Part shown: positions 31,767 to 40,184 of the stretch, one piece after another | Position numbering within the stretch: position 1 is the stretch's first letter | How the letters are laid out: every line of letters begins with the position of its first letter | Source of the DNA: Methylophaga thiooxydans DMS010 | Lineage (GTDB): Bacteria > Pseudomonadota > Gammaproteobacteria > Nitrosococcales > Methylophagaceae | Length of the DNA stretch: 64,000 nucleotides | Assembly: GCF_000156355.1 (NCBI RefSeq) | Contig: NZ_GG657895.1 | Location: 1-64,000 of the forward strand | Direction of reading: 5' to 3' | Position numbers and translations under genes: made by a program | The notes under the pieces: model-generated | What the model saw: the letters and a program-made list of their open reading frames with translations, nothing else | Databases searched by the model: none | What the model was told of the DNA's origin: nothing

Positions 31767-32377
31767 TACTCACCATCCTTTGGCCATACGACCTTGTTTA
31801 AATTGGGATCAAAGACTTGTTTAATGCGTTGAATCATCGGCGGCTTTGGACCGGTATTCATCGCGGGTAATAGTTTGTATCGCGCCAGACCACCACCATG
31901 GTTGGCTGGGATTATCTCTTTGAGATAATTCGCCTTAGCCAGAAAGGTGATGTAATCCTTGGCAGTGTTCGGTTCGATAGGTGTTTCTTCCGTAGAGGCT
32001 GATGCCACCAAATCACGCCAACTGAAATCACTCAGAATTCGCATGGTTCGCCACATCTGTTCACGGCTCTCGCCACCAGTGACGTGGTCACCTTTGCGGT
32101 TGACGCGAGGTGCATTCACACCGACATCACGAGTCAGCCTCCAGACAATGGCACCGCCCATGCGCTTGGTGGTGCGTTCCAGATAGCCAGCACCTTCCAG
32201 CCCTATCACGTAGGTTCTGGCTGTTCGGCGATTCACTTCATTCAGCTGTTTGTGATCACTGGTGTGTGCTTCCAGGTCAAGTAAAGAAAACACTTTCAAT
32301 TCACGTATGGCTTGCCAGCAGGCATCTCTACCTGACAGCTTGCCGTTTGCTCTTGTGATATGAACAGGCTGTGTCAT
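31766..32377 (-). CDS. Early phage protein with two winged-helix-like repeats
   Basis: A 203-residue protein. Residues 16-80 (RDACWQAIRELKVFSLLDLEAHT...ARTYVIGLEGAGYLERTT) and 105-170 (EQMWRTMRILSDFSWRDLVASAS...AKDYITFLAKANYLKEI) look like two copies of one winged-helix unit, each beginning with an aromatic helix and ending in a loop before a beta hairpin. This protein follows MuB in many transposable phages. Probably DNA-binding; function unknown. Confidence 0.8.
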   Translation of the reverse strand: MTQPVHITRANGKLSGRDACWQAIRELKVFSLLDLEAHTSDHKQLNEVNRRTARTYVIGLEGAGYLERTTKRMGGAIVWRLTRDVGVNAPRVNRKGDHVTGGESREQMWRTMRILSDFSWRDLVASASTEETPIEPNTAKDYITFLAKANYLKEIIPANHGGGLARYKLLPAMNTGPKPPMIQRIKQVFDPNLNKVVWPKDGE

Positions 32378-33138
32378 TTAACCTTCCTCCTGGGTGCGTC
32401 GCCGGTATAGAGGGGACGGTTACCCCAGAGTTTGACGTCGATTTGGTCGGTACCAGCTGAGTAGGCGGCTTGCTGAACTTGGTTGAGATTGACGCAGATT
32501 CGACGGGCGACGCCCATGCTTTCACGCTGGATGCGTTCGAGCAGGTCATCAGCAATGGTGATGTCCGGGCAGTAAAGTTGGGACAGTTGTCGTGTGTCTT
32601 CCAGATCGGCAGGTTGAGCGCCTTGCCAAGCCAGCATTCGATTGTGGAACCGTTCCCACTTGAGCAGCTTGGTCGGGAGCTTCTCTTCACCGATCAGCAG
32701 GATGGCAGCGTTTGATCCTTCATAAATGTCACGCACTACTTCGACGGCTTTCTTTTCGACGATGTGATCCATCTCATCGATGATGAGCGGCAGACCACTC
32801 AGCGCCAGCTGCTGACTGATTTGCTCGACCATGTCATAGTTGGTCTTATCTGGCTGGATGCCCATTTCTTTGAGAATGGAAAGGAGCAGCGCTTTTTTTG
32901 TCCAGGTGCTTTTGCATTCAACGTAGTAAGCGCGGTATTTATTCGCTGCATAAGCTGCAGCAAACGATTTACCCCAGCCACTCGGGCCAAAGAAAGTGAC
33001 CATACCTGGTAGATGTGCTGGGCGATTCATCGCTTGTTCCAGCAATCGTGTACAGAGCATGACGTTTTTCAGTGGTGCCGTGGTGACAGAGGCTTCGACT
33101 CTGTCTCCCAAGTTGACCACGTTTTGATTTGTTGTCAT
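32374..33138 (-). CDS. B: MuB-like AAA ATPase, transposition target selector
   Basis: A 254-residue AAA+ ATPase. Walker A is GPSGWGKS (51-58), Walker B is LIIDEMD (118-124), followed by sensor-type LLIGEEKLP. It forms ATP-dependent filaments on target DNA, delivers it to MuA and gives target immunity. It is shorter than Mu B (312 residues) and seems to lack the N-terminal HTH of Mu B. It follows MuA after a 50-bp gap and overlaps the next gene by four bases. Confidence 0.92.
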   Translation of the reverse strand: MTTNQNVVNLGDRVEASVTTAPLKNVMLCTRLLEQAMNRPAHLPGMVTFFGPSGWGKSFAAAYAANKYRAYYVECKSTWTKKALLLSILKEMGIQPDKTNYDMVEQISQQLALSGLPLIIDEMDHIVEKKAVEVVRDIYEGSNAAILLIGEEKLPTKLLKWERFHNRMLAWQGAQPADLEDTRQLSQLYCPDITIADDLLERIQRESMGVARRICVNLNQVQQAAYSAGTDQIDVKLWGNRPLYTGDAPRRKVK

Positions 33139-33162
33139 TATTTACCTCATCACGTTTTACTT

Positions 33163-33190
33163 ACCCGCCTGCCAGCGGGTTTGTTTTTTT
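33163..33190 (+). terminator. Plus-strand (antisense) intrinsic terminator between A and B
   Basis: ACCCGC and GCGGGT pair around CTGCCA on the plus strand and are followed by TTGTTTTTTT. The T-run is on the plus strand, so it would stop transcription opposite to the early operon. Confidence 0.6.
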
Positions 33191-35357
33191 ATGCCTCGAC
33201 AGTTTCGTCGAAGCTCTCAAAGTCAGCGCTGAACTCGCTCATAAAGCGGAACTCATCGCCTTTCTGGTACATCGCCCAGAATTTCTGATCAGCTGCTGAG
33301 AGTTGACTCCCTTCTCGCAACCGACGGTCTAAATTGACCCAACGCTTGTAGCGCGCTCTGGGGTCATCATTTCTTATGATTTGTGCTGCAGGCTCTTGTG
33401 GCTGTTGGAACTCGGCTTGGAATGTAGCCAGATCCTGTTTTTGTTCGTCAGTTAGTTGTGGCTGCGGTATGTGTCGGCCTAGTTCTGGCGCTGGGCGAAG
33501 TGGTCTGACCACTTTCGGGTTGGCGACTTCAGGCTGTGGCTGCAAAGGCAGGCGACTTGCCACTTCCATTGCATCCATCGCGACTTCGGCTTTCGCTGCC
33601 AGCTTGGTGGCCTTGATAAAGCGAGTGCGATGCTTGTTGAAGCTTCGAGCCGCTTCAGTATCACCAAACCCAGTAGCTTCAATACATTGCGCCTCACCGA
33701 TATAGCGATTATCTAAGGTGTAGGCATAGACGATTTCATGCAGCGCTTGAGGGTCAAAACGAACGGTAATCTTCTGGCCTGCAAAGTCGAGCAACGCTGG
33801 CGCGTGGTAGCGGTTTTTGCCTTGTCCTGTGGCTGATCCGGCATCAAGATTAAATGATCCATCTTTCTGCACTTTGATGGCTTCAGCCATCAGCAGCCAC
33901 ATGCGACGTTGTTCTTGGTTAGCTGTTTTGATAACGGCGGTTTGATAGCTTTCGGTGAAAGCTTGATCAAAACTTTTTGTGCCGTTGCAGATTTCAGTGC
34001 GTCGAGCCGGTTTGGCATTCCAAGCAATGATTTCTTGTTCCAGTACTGCTAGGAACGTTTCAATGGGTACCGCTTTTTTGGCGTAGTTTTCTGGCTTGGC
34101 CATTGGGTTTGGGCCGGTATAGGCACCTTCAAACTTAGGATGCTTGTCCAGATATTCACCAAGACCACCAACACCAAAGGCACGTTCGACAGGTTTAGCC
34201 TGACCGTGTCCTTTGCCGCCAATCACTGATGTCCAGTGCACTTTGATACCGAGCGTAGGGAATAGGCCGAGTGGATCATCTTCTTTTACGGTGAAGCGAT
34301 AGCGGTTTTTAACGCCACCGGTCATCCATTTATTGGCTGCAGCGCGGGTGTTATCAATAGTGACGTGTTCGGGTATGCCGAACTGATCCACAACATCGCC
34401 AAAACTGGCTCGGATTGAGTCGGTGTTTTCTGATTCATCGACGCGGTAAGCCAGTATTTTGCGGCTGTAGACGTCCTGCCAGAACCACGTTTTCATGCGC
34501 GTTACATCGCCATTTGGCAATAGAACAAACACGTTGTGTTGGTAGCCATCACCATTGATCCACTCAAGCGCATGTAGCTCTTGGACTGTTCGCTGTTGGG
34601 CAGGAAACAGTTTGATCAAACCGGCTTCACCTTCACGTAGATAAACGCGGGTTGCCAGCGGTATGGCTTTGATGCGACGTTCCAGTGTTTTTTTGCTGGG
34701 GATTTTCCAGCCTTGTTCGGCTGCAGTACGTTGTAGTCGGTAGTAACAGGCTTCGAACTCTGGCTGCTCCAGGCGAAGGTAATCGGCTTTGTAAAATTCC
34801 CAAGCCTCAGTATCCATATCTGCTGTGACCGTTCGGCCAACAAAGCCGGGTACCAGCGCGGCTAACCAGTCTTGACGAGCATAGAATTTCACCCCTTTCT
34901 TGCTCTTGGTACCGTGATACCAGCCTTGCATGGTGCGTTCACTAATGTCGTTTTGATCAGCCACCAGTAAGAAGGCATTCTTAAGTGTGGCGCCACCGTT
35001 TTCTGTCAGAGCCATGACCTGCAAAAGCAGGTTGAGTTTGTTCTGAGCTGCGTCCTTTTGTTTTTGTGGCTTGTTGTCATAGTGCTGCCATAATGCTTGA
35101 GGATCGTAGCTAAATTCAGTGCTTTCCGAGCTGCTCTTAACTGGGGTCGGCAGGTGTTGTTTTATCAACGCGGCCTGAGTTTCTACTGGCAGGCTGGAAA
35201 GGTGGTATTCATTTGCTGATCCACCTCTTACTTTTACTTGCCTTGTATTCCAGCCTTGTTTTGAGGCCTGCTGATTAACGCCACGCTTGTACTTTGGAAG
35301 ACCTGGTTTGTTTGCTAATTCAGTTGCTGTGAACCATTCCCTGTTTTGTTCAGTCAT
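33189..35357 (-). CDS. A: Mu A-like transposase (DDE)
   Basis: The DDE transposase, 722 residues from MTEQNREWFTATELANKPGLP. The N-terminal 70 residues form the winged-helix Mu-DNA-binding domain. The catalytic residues are D270 (INGDGYQH), D335 (VTIDNTRAA) and E391 (KPVERAFG), almost the same numbers as in MuA. The C-terminal part (last 110 residues) would contact MuB and ClpX. It is longer than MuA (663 residues). The start overlaps the preceding gene by eight bases. Confidence 0.96.
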   Translation of the reverse strand: MTEQNREWFTATELANKPGLPKYKRGVNQQASKQGWNTRQVKVRGGSANEYHLSSLPVETQAALIKQHLPTPVKSSSESTEFSYDPQALWQHYDNKPQKQKDAAQNKLNLLLQVMALTENGGATLKNAFLLVADQNDISERTMQGWYHGTKSKKGVKFYARQDWLAALVPGFVGRTVTADMDTEAWEFYKADYLRLEQPEFEACYYRLQRTAAEQGWKIPSKKTLERRIKAIPLATRVYLREGEAGLIKLFPAQQRTVQELHALEWINGDGYQHNVFVLLPNGDVTRMKTWFWQDVYSRKILAYRVDESENTDSIRASFGDVVDQFGIPEHVTIDNTRAAANKWMTGGVKNRYRFTVKEDDPLGLFPTLGIKVHWTSVIGGKGHGQAKPVERAFGVGGLGEYLDKHPKFEGAYTGPNPMAKPENYAKKAVPIETFLAVLEQEIIAWNAKPARRTEICNGTKSFDQAFTESYQTAVIKTANQEQRRMWLLMAEAIKVQKDGSFNLDAGSATGQGKNRYHAPALLDFAGQKITVRFDPQALHEIVYAYTLDNRYIGEAQCIEATGFGDTEAARSFNKHRTRFIKATKLAAKAEVAMDAMEVASRLPLQPQPEVANPKVVRPLRPAPELGRHIPQPQLTDEQKQDLATFQAEFQQPQEPAAQIIRNDDPRARYKRWVNLDRRLREGSQLSAADQKFWAMYQKGDEFRFMSEFSADFESFDETVEA

Positions 35358-35844
35358 CTTCACCGCCCTCAAAATCTAGACCTGGCTGACTCTGAGAGAT
35401 AACATTTTCTCTGTGGTATGCCACGCCAGCTAACAGTCGAGTGAGCGCTGAAGTAAGGATATCTACCGACTCACCCTCACGATAAAACTTGATTAGCAAA
35501 CTCATTGCATCTGCAGAAAGCTGCTGTAGTTCGGCTAAACCTAGTTCATCCACTTTTTTCCCTGTGGGGATTTGAATCATCAGCTTGTTACTTCGGTAAC
35601 CCAGATATTGGGTGACATAATCCATCTCACAGATATGCTCATATGCCGGGATAAAACTGACTGGCATATCACCAGTAGAGAGCCATTTGTATAAGCGGTC
35701 TTCACTGACAGCCATCAGTTCAGCGATAGCTGGAACAGTTAGCCTTTTGAACTGTCTGGCGTACTCTTTATTAAGCCGCAGCGCGTCTTTTATATTGTTC
35801 GGCTGGATGCGTTTCCAAGCCACCTTACTTTTTGGAATTCTCAT
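35350..35844 (-). CDS. Early phage DNA-binding-like protein before transposase
   Basis: A 164-residue protein from MRIPKSKVAWKRIQ. Residues 38-60 (TVPAIAELMAVSEDRLYKWLSTGDMP) look like a helix-turn-helix. The middle (VTQYLGYRSNKLMIQIPTGKKVDELGLAELQQLSADAMSLL in pieces) resembles small regulatory proteins next to MuA in other transposable phages. An open frame continues to 35919 without a convincing start. Likely early regulator. Confidence 0.7.
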   Translation of the reverse strand: MRIPKSKVAWKRIQPNNIKDALRLNKEYARQFKRLTVPAIAELMAVSEDRLYKWLSTGDMPVSFIPAYEHICEMDYVTQYLGYRSNKLMIQIPTGKKVDELGLAELQQLSADAMSLLIKFYREGESVDILTSALTRLLAGVAYHRENVISQSQPGLDFEGGEDD

Positions 35845-35934
35845 CACAACACCACTTCCAAATTTATTGATTGTTGCGGCAGTACTGCACGGGATAGGCT
35901 GGTTCTGCGTTTTAACCAAACAGGAGATAACAAA

Positions 35935-36387
35935 GTGAAAACAACCAGACCAGCACCCGTCAGTGCCGCGTATTTACACGGGCAGAATGATGGATTCATC
36001 ATCATTTCATCGACCATGCTTTTATCCGAGCTATCAGCTTTTTTAAAAGCATTGAAAGTTGACAAATCGGACATACGTGAACCGGACAATTCAGAGGAAC
36101 TTCCACAACTCGCTGAGACTGTTGCTTGGCAAGTTGTTGAAAACGTATTGCCGCCTTCATCCGCGACGCTTTGTAAGCAGATTGGCGATCTGGATCACCA
36201 AACCCAGGAGAAACTGGCATTCCGTCTTTATCAACTAAAAAGTTTGATTGCGACGTTGAAGCGCACTCATCCAGCCGATACTTACCTTGTGCCGCCGAAC
36301 TGGAATCGCCGTTGGTTTGAACTGCTTTGTGGGCGCGTGCTTTTTGCGGATGTAAGTGCTCTTGATGCGGATAGTTATCAACCATGA
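35935..36387 (+). CDS. Possible plus-strand protein opposite the early operon
   Basis: A GTG start with AGGAGA eight bases upstream opens a 150-residue frame. The sequence looks natural (LAETVAWQVVENVLPPSS, LAFRLYQLKSLIATLKRTH, NWNRRWFELLCGRVLF), with amphipathic helices. It lies between ner and the gene before transposase and runs against both. A minus-strand frame of 127 residues (36002-36385) overlaps it almost fully and is poorer in hydrophobic pattern but better in operon context. Only one is likely real; I slightly favour the plus strand on its ribosome site. Confidence 0.45.
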   Translation: MKTTRPAPVSAAYLHGQNDGFIIISSTMLLSELSAFLKALKVDKSDIREPDNSEELPQLAETVAWQVVENVLPPSSATLCKQIGDLDHQTQEKLAFRLYQLKSLIATLKRTHPADTYLVPPNWNRRWFELLCGRVLFADVSALDADSYQP

Positions 36388-36672
36388 TTAGGCGCTCTCA
36401 GCAAGACCGGCTTCTGCCAGACGCGCTTTTGCTTGATCAATTTTGGCTTGGCGATCAGTTTTTACATCAGACTGATAGCGGGGAATATCCGGAAAAACTG
36501 CTGCAATATCTTTCTCGATTAGCACGGATATTGATCGTGCAACTCTTAAACTTTCCGCTCGTCTTGCACAAACATTCATTACATGCTGATGAGTGCAACC
36601 AATTACTTCACCAGCGACTAACCAAGAAAGACCTTTGGCTTTCAATGCTTGATGTATTTGCTTGTAGTTCAT
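36388..36672 (-). CDS. ner: Ner-like / HTH early regulator
   Basis: A 94-residue protein. The first 65 residues are a helix-turn-helix of the Ner/Nlp kind: YKQIHQALKAKGLSWLVAGEVIGCTHQHVMNVCARRAESLRVARSISVLI. It is the first gene of the early transcript, 68 bp downstream of the strong promoter, in the place of Mu Ner, which shuts down repressor and early transcription. The C-terminal 30 residues are charged and helical. Confidence 0.85.
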   Translation of the reverse strand: MNYKQIHQALKAKGLSWLVAGEVIGCTHQHVMNVCARRAESLRVARSISVLIEKDIAAVFPDIPRYQSDVKTDRQAKIDQAKARLAEAGLAESA

Positions 36673-36702
36673 TGTTACAATCCGTAATTAAATATATAAG
36701 CG

Positions 36703-36731
36703 TTTACATAAATGCAAACAAAACATAACAC
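36703..36731 (+). promoter_or_regulatory. Candidate repressor promoter
   Basis: TTTACA, 17 bases, TAACAC on the plus strand, reading towards the repressor gene. The -10 is weak. It faces the strong early promoter at 36740-36768. The dyad GTTTACAT/ATGCAAAC (36702-36719) overlaps its -35. Confidence 0.4.
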
Positions 36732-36739
36732 CTGCAAAA

Positions 36740-36768
36740 ATTATGTACACATAAAATAACATTGTCAA
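36740..36768 (-). promoter_or_regulatory. Early promoter with operator dyad
   Basis: Minus strand TTGACA (36768-36763), 17 bases, CATAAT (36745-36740), a near-consensus sigma-70 promoter for the ner-A-B transcript. TTATGT-AC-ACATAA (36741-36754) is a dyad lying across the -10, where bound repressor would block it. Confidence 0.8.
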
Positions 36769-36777
36769 GGGCTTGTA

Positions 36778-37596
36778 ATGGAATCATTAGTTTACATTGG
36801 CGGCAGAATACTAGAGGAGCGTAAGCGTCTACGCTTAACCCAGCAGGATGTTGCTGACTTTGTTGGAATCACAAGGCAGTCACAAGCCAAATATGAAAAA
36901 GGTGAACGTAGCCCTGATGCTATTTATTTAGAAAAAATATTAGGGCTTGGGTTTAATTCGTATTACGTGCTGACGGGGAACGAAACCTTTCCAACTCGAT
37001 CCCACTTAGATGTTGATGATAATTCATCATCAACACATAGAAATTCAAACGAATCAGAAACTTATGAAAAGCGGGATCGAAAATCTAAAGTGGGGCAAGT
37101 CGATCCCACTTCCAACGAAGAAGTGGGATCGAGCATCAAAGACTATTCAGCAGGAACTGGTAGCATTATGGAAACATTCGCCCACATCCCACTGTTTGAT
37201 GTAAAAGCATCAGCTGGCAACGGTTATGTCATTCACGAGGAAGAGGAAACTGATGCACTTATATTCAAAAAAGAATGGATATATAACGAGCTACACAGCA
37301 GCCCAGCTAATTTATATCTGATTTATGTAGAAGGTGAGAGCATGGAGCCTGCATTGCGTCCAGGCGACGTTATACTCGTTGATCACACTGACAACGTTGC
37401 TAAACGTGACGGCATCTATGTAATCAGAATGGGTGAGTCATTACTAGTTAAACGGCTACAGCGCCTACCAAGTCAGCGGTTAAAGGTTACCAGTGATAAT
37501 CCAGCTTATGAGCCTTTTGAGATATCACTGGATTTTGATTTGCAGAACGAGCTTTCGATTATTGGGCGAGTTGTTTGGAGTGGTCGTCGTCACTAA
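36778..37596 (+). CDS. CI/LexA-like S24 repressor
   Basis: The lysogeny repressor, 272 residues. The helix-turn-helix covers 10-45 (LTQQDVADFVGITRQSQAKYEKG). A long linker covers about 70-130. The C-terminus is an S24 peptidase: cleavage site A146-G147 (KASAGNG), catalytic S188 (EGESMEPALRPGD) and K225 (LLVKRLQ). RecA-stimulated self-cleavage and SOS induction are therefore expected, unlike the Mu c repressor. It is the only clear gene in the plus direction in the phage. AAGG lies before the ATG. Confidence 0.93.
   Translation: MESLVYIGGRILEERKRLRLTQQDVADFVGITRQSQAKYEKGERSPDAIYLEKILGLGFNSYYVLTGNETFPTRSHLDVDDNSSSTHRNSNESETYEKRDRKSKVGQVDPTSNEEVGSSIKDYSAGTGSIMETFAHIPLFDVKASAGNGYVIHEEEETDALIFKKEWIYNELHSSPANLYLIYVEGESMEPALRPGDVILVDHTDNVAKRDGIYVIRMGESLLVKRLQRLPSQRLKVTSDNPAYEPFEISLDFDLQNELSIIGRVVWSGRRH
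37101..37131 (+). repeat. Perfect inverted repeat inside the repressor gene
   Basis: CGATCCCACTTC (37101-37112) and its exact reverse complement (37120-37131) are separated by CAACGAA, within the codons of the repressor linker. CGATCCCACTT occurs again at 36997-37007 and GGGATCG at 37073-37079. All four copies contain GATC. Confidence 0.75.
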
Positions 37597-37989
37597 TGAG
37601 CTTGATCGCAATTCATGTGTCTAAATGTTTACTATATTTAAAATGATCGCGATCCATAATTAATTATTAAATAAGCTTTAAATGTTACTCAAACCCTCAT
37701 TATTAAAAGCTTCTTCCCATTTAAAACCATTAAATCCCGTTATATCCCGTCTTACTTAATCCATCTGTCCTCATTCACCCAGCCTGTTCAACTTAGACCA
37801 GCTCAACTAAATTATCATAAGCGAAATTCGCGCGTGATAAGTCATTTCACCGCTATCTCATACAGCAGTGGCATGATACGCCCTTCCCTCCTCATCTAGA
37901 CTTGAAGAACAGAGCCGGTTATTCTTCCTGTTCGCGGCTGCATTGTTTTTTTTATGCAGGTCTGAAAATCGCCTAGAGACAAACCCTAC
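37597..37989. other. Repressor-side prophage terminus and junction with host
   Basis: 393 bp without a convincing gene. It contains GATCGCGATC (37645-37654) and an A+T-rich part with the repeated unit (A)TCCCGTTATATCCCGT near 37734-37750, which could be transposase-binding repeats as found within 150 bp of Mu ends. The prophage end lies somewhere after these, probably before 37,900. From 37,900 on, the sequence leads into the host PepSY gene. Confidence 0.5.
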
Positions 37990-39381
37990 ATGACCATAGC
38001 TAAAAACACGGCCACTTCTAAAGAAAACGCTTTTTCTCTGGCACTTTGGCGTTGGCATTTCTATGCCGGCTTACTGGTCATCCCCTTTCTACTAGCTCTG
38101 GCGGGAAGTGGACTGCTCATGCTGTTAAGTAAACCCATAGACAGTATGTTGATGTCGGATATGACTCAGGTTAGTCCTGAGGGCACGATCTTACCAGCAT
38201 CTAAGCAGCTTTCTACCGTACAGCAACAGTTTCCCCAATCTCATGTGAAACTCTATATCCCGCCGTCTGACGCTACCCATTCAGCACAATTTTCATTGGT
38301 ATCACACCATGGTGGTGGCCATTCCGGGGGGCATGGCGCACCGAGTACCACGGCCTATTTAAATCCATATAACGGCGAGCTACTGGGTGAGCATGATTCC
38401 AGCACGACACTCTATGCGAGTATCAAGACATTCCATGGCAAACTTTATCTGGGCGATCTCGGTGATAGTCTGATTGAAATTGCAGCCGGACTGGCGATAC
38501 TGATGGTGCTGACTGGCATTTATCTGGCATTGCAACGACACGGCTGGCGAGACATGCTGCCACGAACCAGCCTGATGAACCGAACTGACTGGCGTCGTCT
38601 ACACAGTTTTATTGGCCTGATCATGGCCATTCCTTTATTGTTCTTACTGCTTTCAGGCTTATCATGGACTAATATCTGGGGTGGAAAACTTACCCAAGCC
38701 TGGAGCTCGGTACCGAGTACAACTTTTGTTGCCCCAGAAGCTAAAGAAACCCATGAAAGTATGAACCATGAGGGCATGGAGCACGTCCCTTGGGCACTGG
38801 AGCAAACCCCCATGCCACAATCAGAAATGACTTCTGATATGCACGGAGACATCACCTTGGACCAGGTGCTCCAGATTGCTAATGAACAAGGCTTTGATAA
38901 CTTCCGGGTTCACCTTCCTGCCAATGCAAACAGTGTATGGACAATCTCAGCAACCACGATGGCCGGTGATATAACTAACCCGAATCAAGAACGCACGCTG
39001 CACCTTGATCGACATACCGGCGCTGTTCTTGCCGATCTTCGGTTTGCTGACTACCCACTGATGGGCAAGGCAATGACAGCTGGTATTCCATTACATCAGG
39101 GTGATCTTGGTCTGTGGAATCTGCTGCTTAACCTGATTATCTGTGCTTTTACCGTTAGCATGATTGTCGGTGGTCTCATGATGTGGTTAAAACGCCGACC
39201 GAAAAAGACGCCCGCTTTAGCACCGCCCCCTGCTCATCCATCAGCCAATAAGGCTGTTGTGGTACTGATGCTGATTGTCGCTTTGTGCTTTCCTCTCTCA
39301 GCTGTTGCTATTGCCGCGATCATCAGCATTGACTTGCTACTGATTTCAAGAGTAGAAAAACTCCGAGTTATATTCAAGTAA
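37990..39381 (+). CDS. PepSY-associated transmembrane protein, Met/His-rich
   Basis: A 463-residue inner-membrane protein of the PepSY_TM/PiuB type with about five membrane segments (residues 20-45, 160-182, 206-228, 370-395, 415-450). Two periplasmic loops contain PepSY-like domains (YLNPYNGELLGEHD, HLDRHTGAVLADLRF). The loops are rich in His and Met (HHGGGHSGGHG at about 110, HESMNHEGMEHVP and MPQSEMTSDMHGD around 255-285), suggesting copper or iron handling. It is the first host gene after the prophage, and its own promoter region lies next to the insertion. Confidence 0.83.
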   Translation: MTIAKNTATSKENAFSLALWRWHFYAGLLVIPFLLALAGSGLLMLLSKPIDSMLMSDMTQVSPEGTILPASKQLSTVQQQFPQSHVKLYIPPSDATHSAQFSLVSHHGGGHSGGHGAPSTTAYLNPYNGELLGEHDSSTTLYASIKTFHGKLYLGDLGDSLIEIAAGLAILMVLTGIYLALQRHGWRDMLPRTSLMNRTDWRRLHSFIGLIMAIPLLFLLLSGLSWTNIWGGKLTQAWSSVPSTTFVAPEAKETHESMNHEGMEHVPWALEQTPMPQSEMTSDMHGDITLDQVLQIANEQGFDNFRVHLPANANSVWTISATTMAGDITNPNQERTLHLDRHTGAVLADLRFADYPLMGKAMTAGIPLHQGDLGLWNLLLNLIICAFTVSMIVGGLMMWLKRRPKKTPALAPPPAHPSANKAVVVLMLIVALCFPLSAVAIAAIISIDLLLISRVEKLRVIFK

Positions 39382-39654
39382 CACTAGACAGTGAGGCAGG
39401 CATGCTACTGTGTGCCACCTTATTGTTTGTGTGTTCACTGGTTTCTTCGCATTATGTGTAGATAACGCGTGAGTCGGTTTAACAAGATCGTTAACGGTTC
39501 CAGAAACGGCAATATATTTGACCTGCTCATGAATACAGTGACCGGCTACAAGACGTTGCGTGTCTGTCACGCGCAGATTAAGCTTGAGTAGTAGTACCTG
39601 ACTGTTTAACGATTTCCTGTCCTACCGCTTTTGTTTACTACCGGAACCGCAAAG

Positions 39655-40170
39655 ATGACTTCTATACCCAAGAAAATCATGCTCTTGCGTCACGCCAAGG
39701 CCGAGCCAGAAGCCGCGCGTGGTGATCATGAACGTGCACTCACCGTAGCGGGTCGGCAGGACGCTGAGAATCTCGGCCAGCATCTTCGTGATGTAAAGCT
39801 GATACCACAATCTATTTATTGCTCTAGCGCCAATCGTGCTATGCAAACCGCGAATATAATCTGTGAACAACTGTTAATTGATCCCAGCCAAATTACGACT
39901 CGCGAAACACTTTACCTTGCTAATACCGATCTATTTTTGTCTCTATTGCAGGGACTCAATAATCGTATCCGCTGCGTTATGATAGTGGGACATAACCCTA
40001 CATTGGAAACAGTAGTTGCATCGCTGTGTAATGATTTAGCCTCTGATCCAGCTAGAGATATACATCTATCACCAGCCAGTTTGGTTGTGCTCGAGTTTGA
40101 TGGTGATTGGAGTTCGCTCAATCGTCACAGTTGTTTCACCAAACAAGTCATACACGGAAAACAGCTCTAA
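39655..40170 (+). CDS. sixA: SixA-like phosphohistidine phosphatase
   Basis: A 171-residue histidine phosphatase from MTSIPKKIMLLRHAKAEPEAARGDHERALTVAG in overlapping pieces. The catalytic RHA (LLRHAKAE) and the second His in VGHNPTLE are present. SixA acts on phosphohistidines such as those of phosphotransferase proteins. An upstream ATG (39631) gives eight more residues but has no better ribosome site. It lies 14 bp before the CHAD gene, with which it probably forms an operon. Confidence 0.87.
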   Translation: MTSIPKKIMLLRHAKAEPEAARGDHERALTVAGRQDAENLGQHLRDVKLIPQSIYCSSANRAMQTANIICEQLLIDPSQITTRETLYLANTDLFLSLLQGLNNRIRCVMIVGHNPTLETVVASLCNDLASDPARDIHLSPASLVVLEFDGDWSSLNRHSCFTKQVIHGKQL

Positions 40171-40184
40171 TAGAGTCTGACAAT

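Larger units (their letters stand above)
1..37800. mobile_element. Mu-like transposable prophage, left end outside the window
   Basis: A collinear set of Mu-type genes identifies the element: repressor, Ner, MuA, MuB, GemA, Mor, endolysin/holin, gp25-gp29, F, G, I, T, gp35-gp38, sheath, tube, tape measure, gp43-gp48, tail fibre and Com. All but the repressor and one doubtful ORF are on the minus strand. The gene order follows Mu from its c end (right, near 37,600) to its com-mom end (left). The right terminus must lie between the repressor stop (37,596) and the host gene start (37,990). I could not fix the CA terminus or the 5-bp target duplication. The left terminus lies before position 1. 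No invertible tail-fibre segment, invertase or Gam gene is seen. Confidence 0.95.

Noticed and set aside
36002-36385. Minus-strand frame of 127 codons between ner and the next early gene
   Set aside because: It fits the operon direction, but its composition is rich in Gln, Ser and Lys with little hydrophobic pattern, and the opposite strand has the better ribosome site. Kept only as the alternative to the plus-strand ORF.
37597-37989. Exact prophage end with CA dinucleotide and 5-bp duplication
   Set aside because: Several CA positions are possible and the other end lies outside the window, so the junction cannot be fixed.
39346-39570. Minus-strand frame of 74 codons between the PepSY and SixA genes
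   Set aside because: No ribosome site, no family resemblance, and it overlaps the PepSY gene end.
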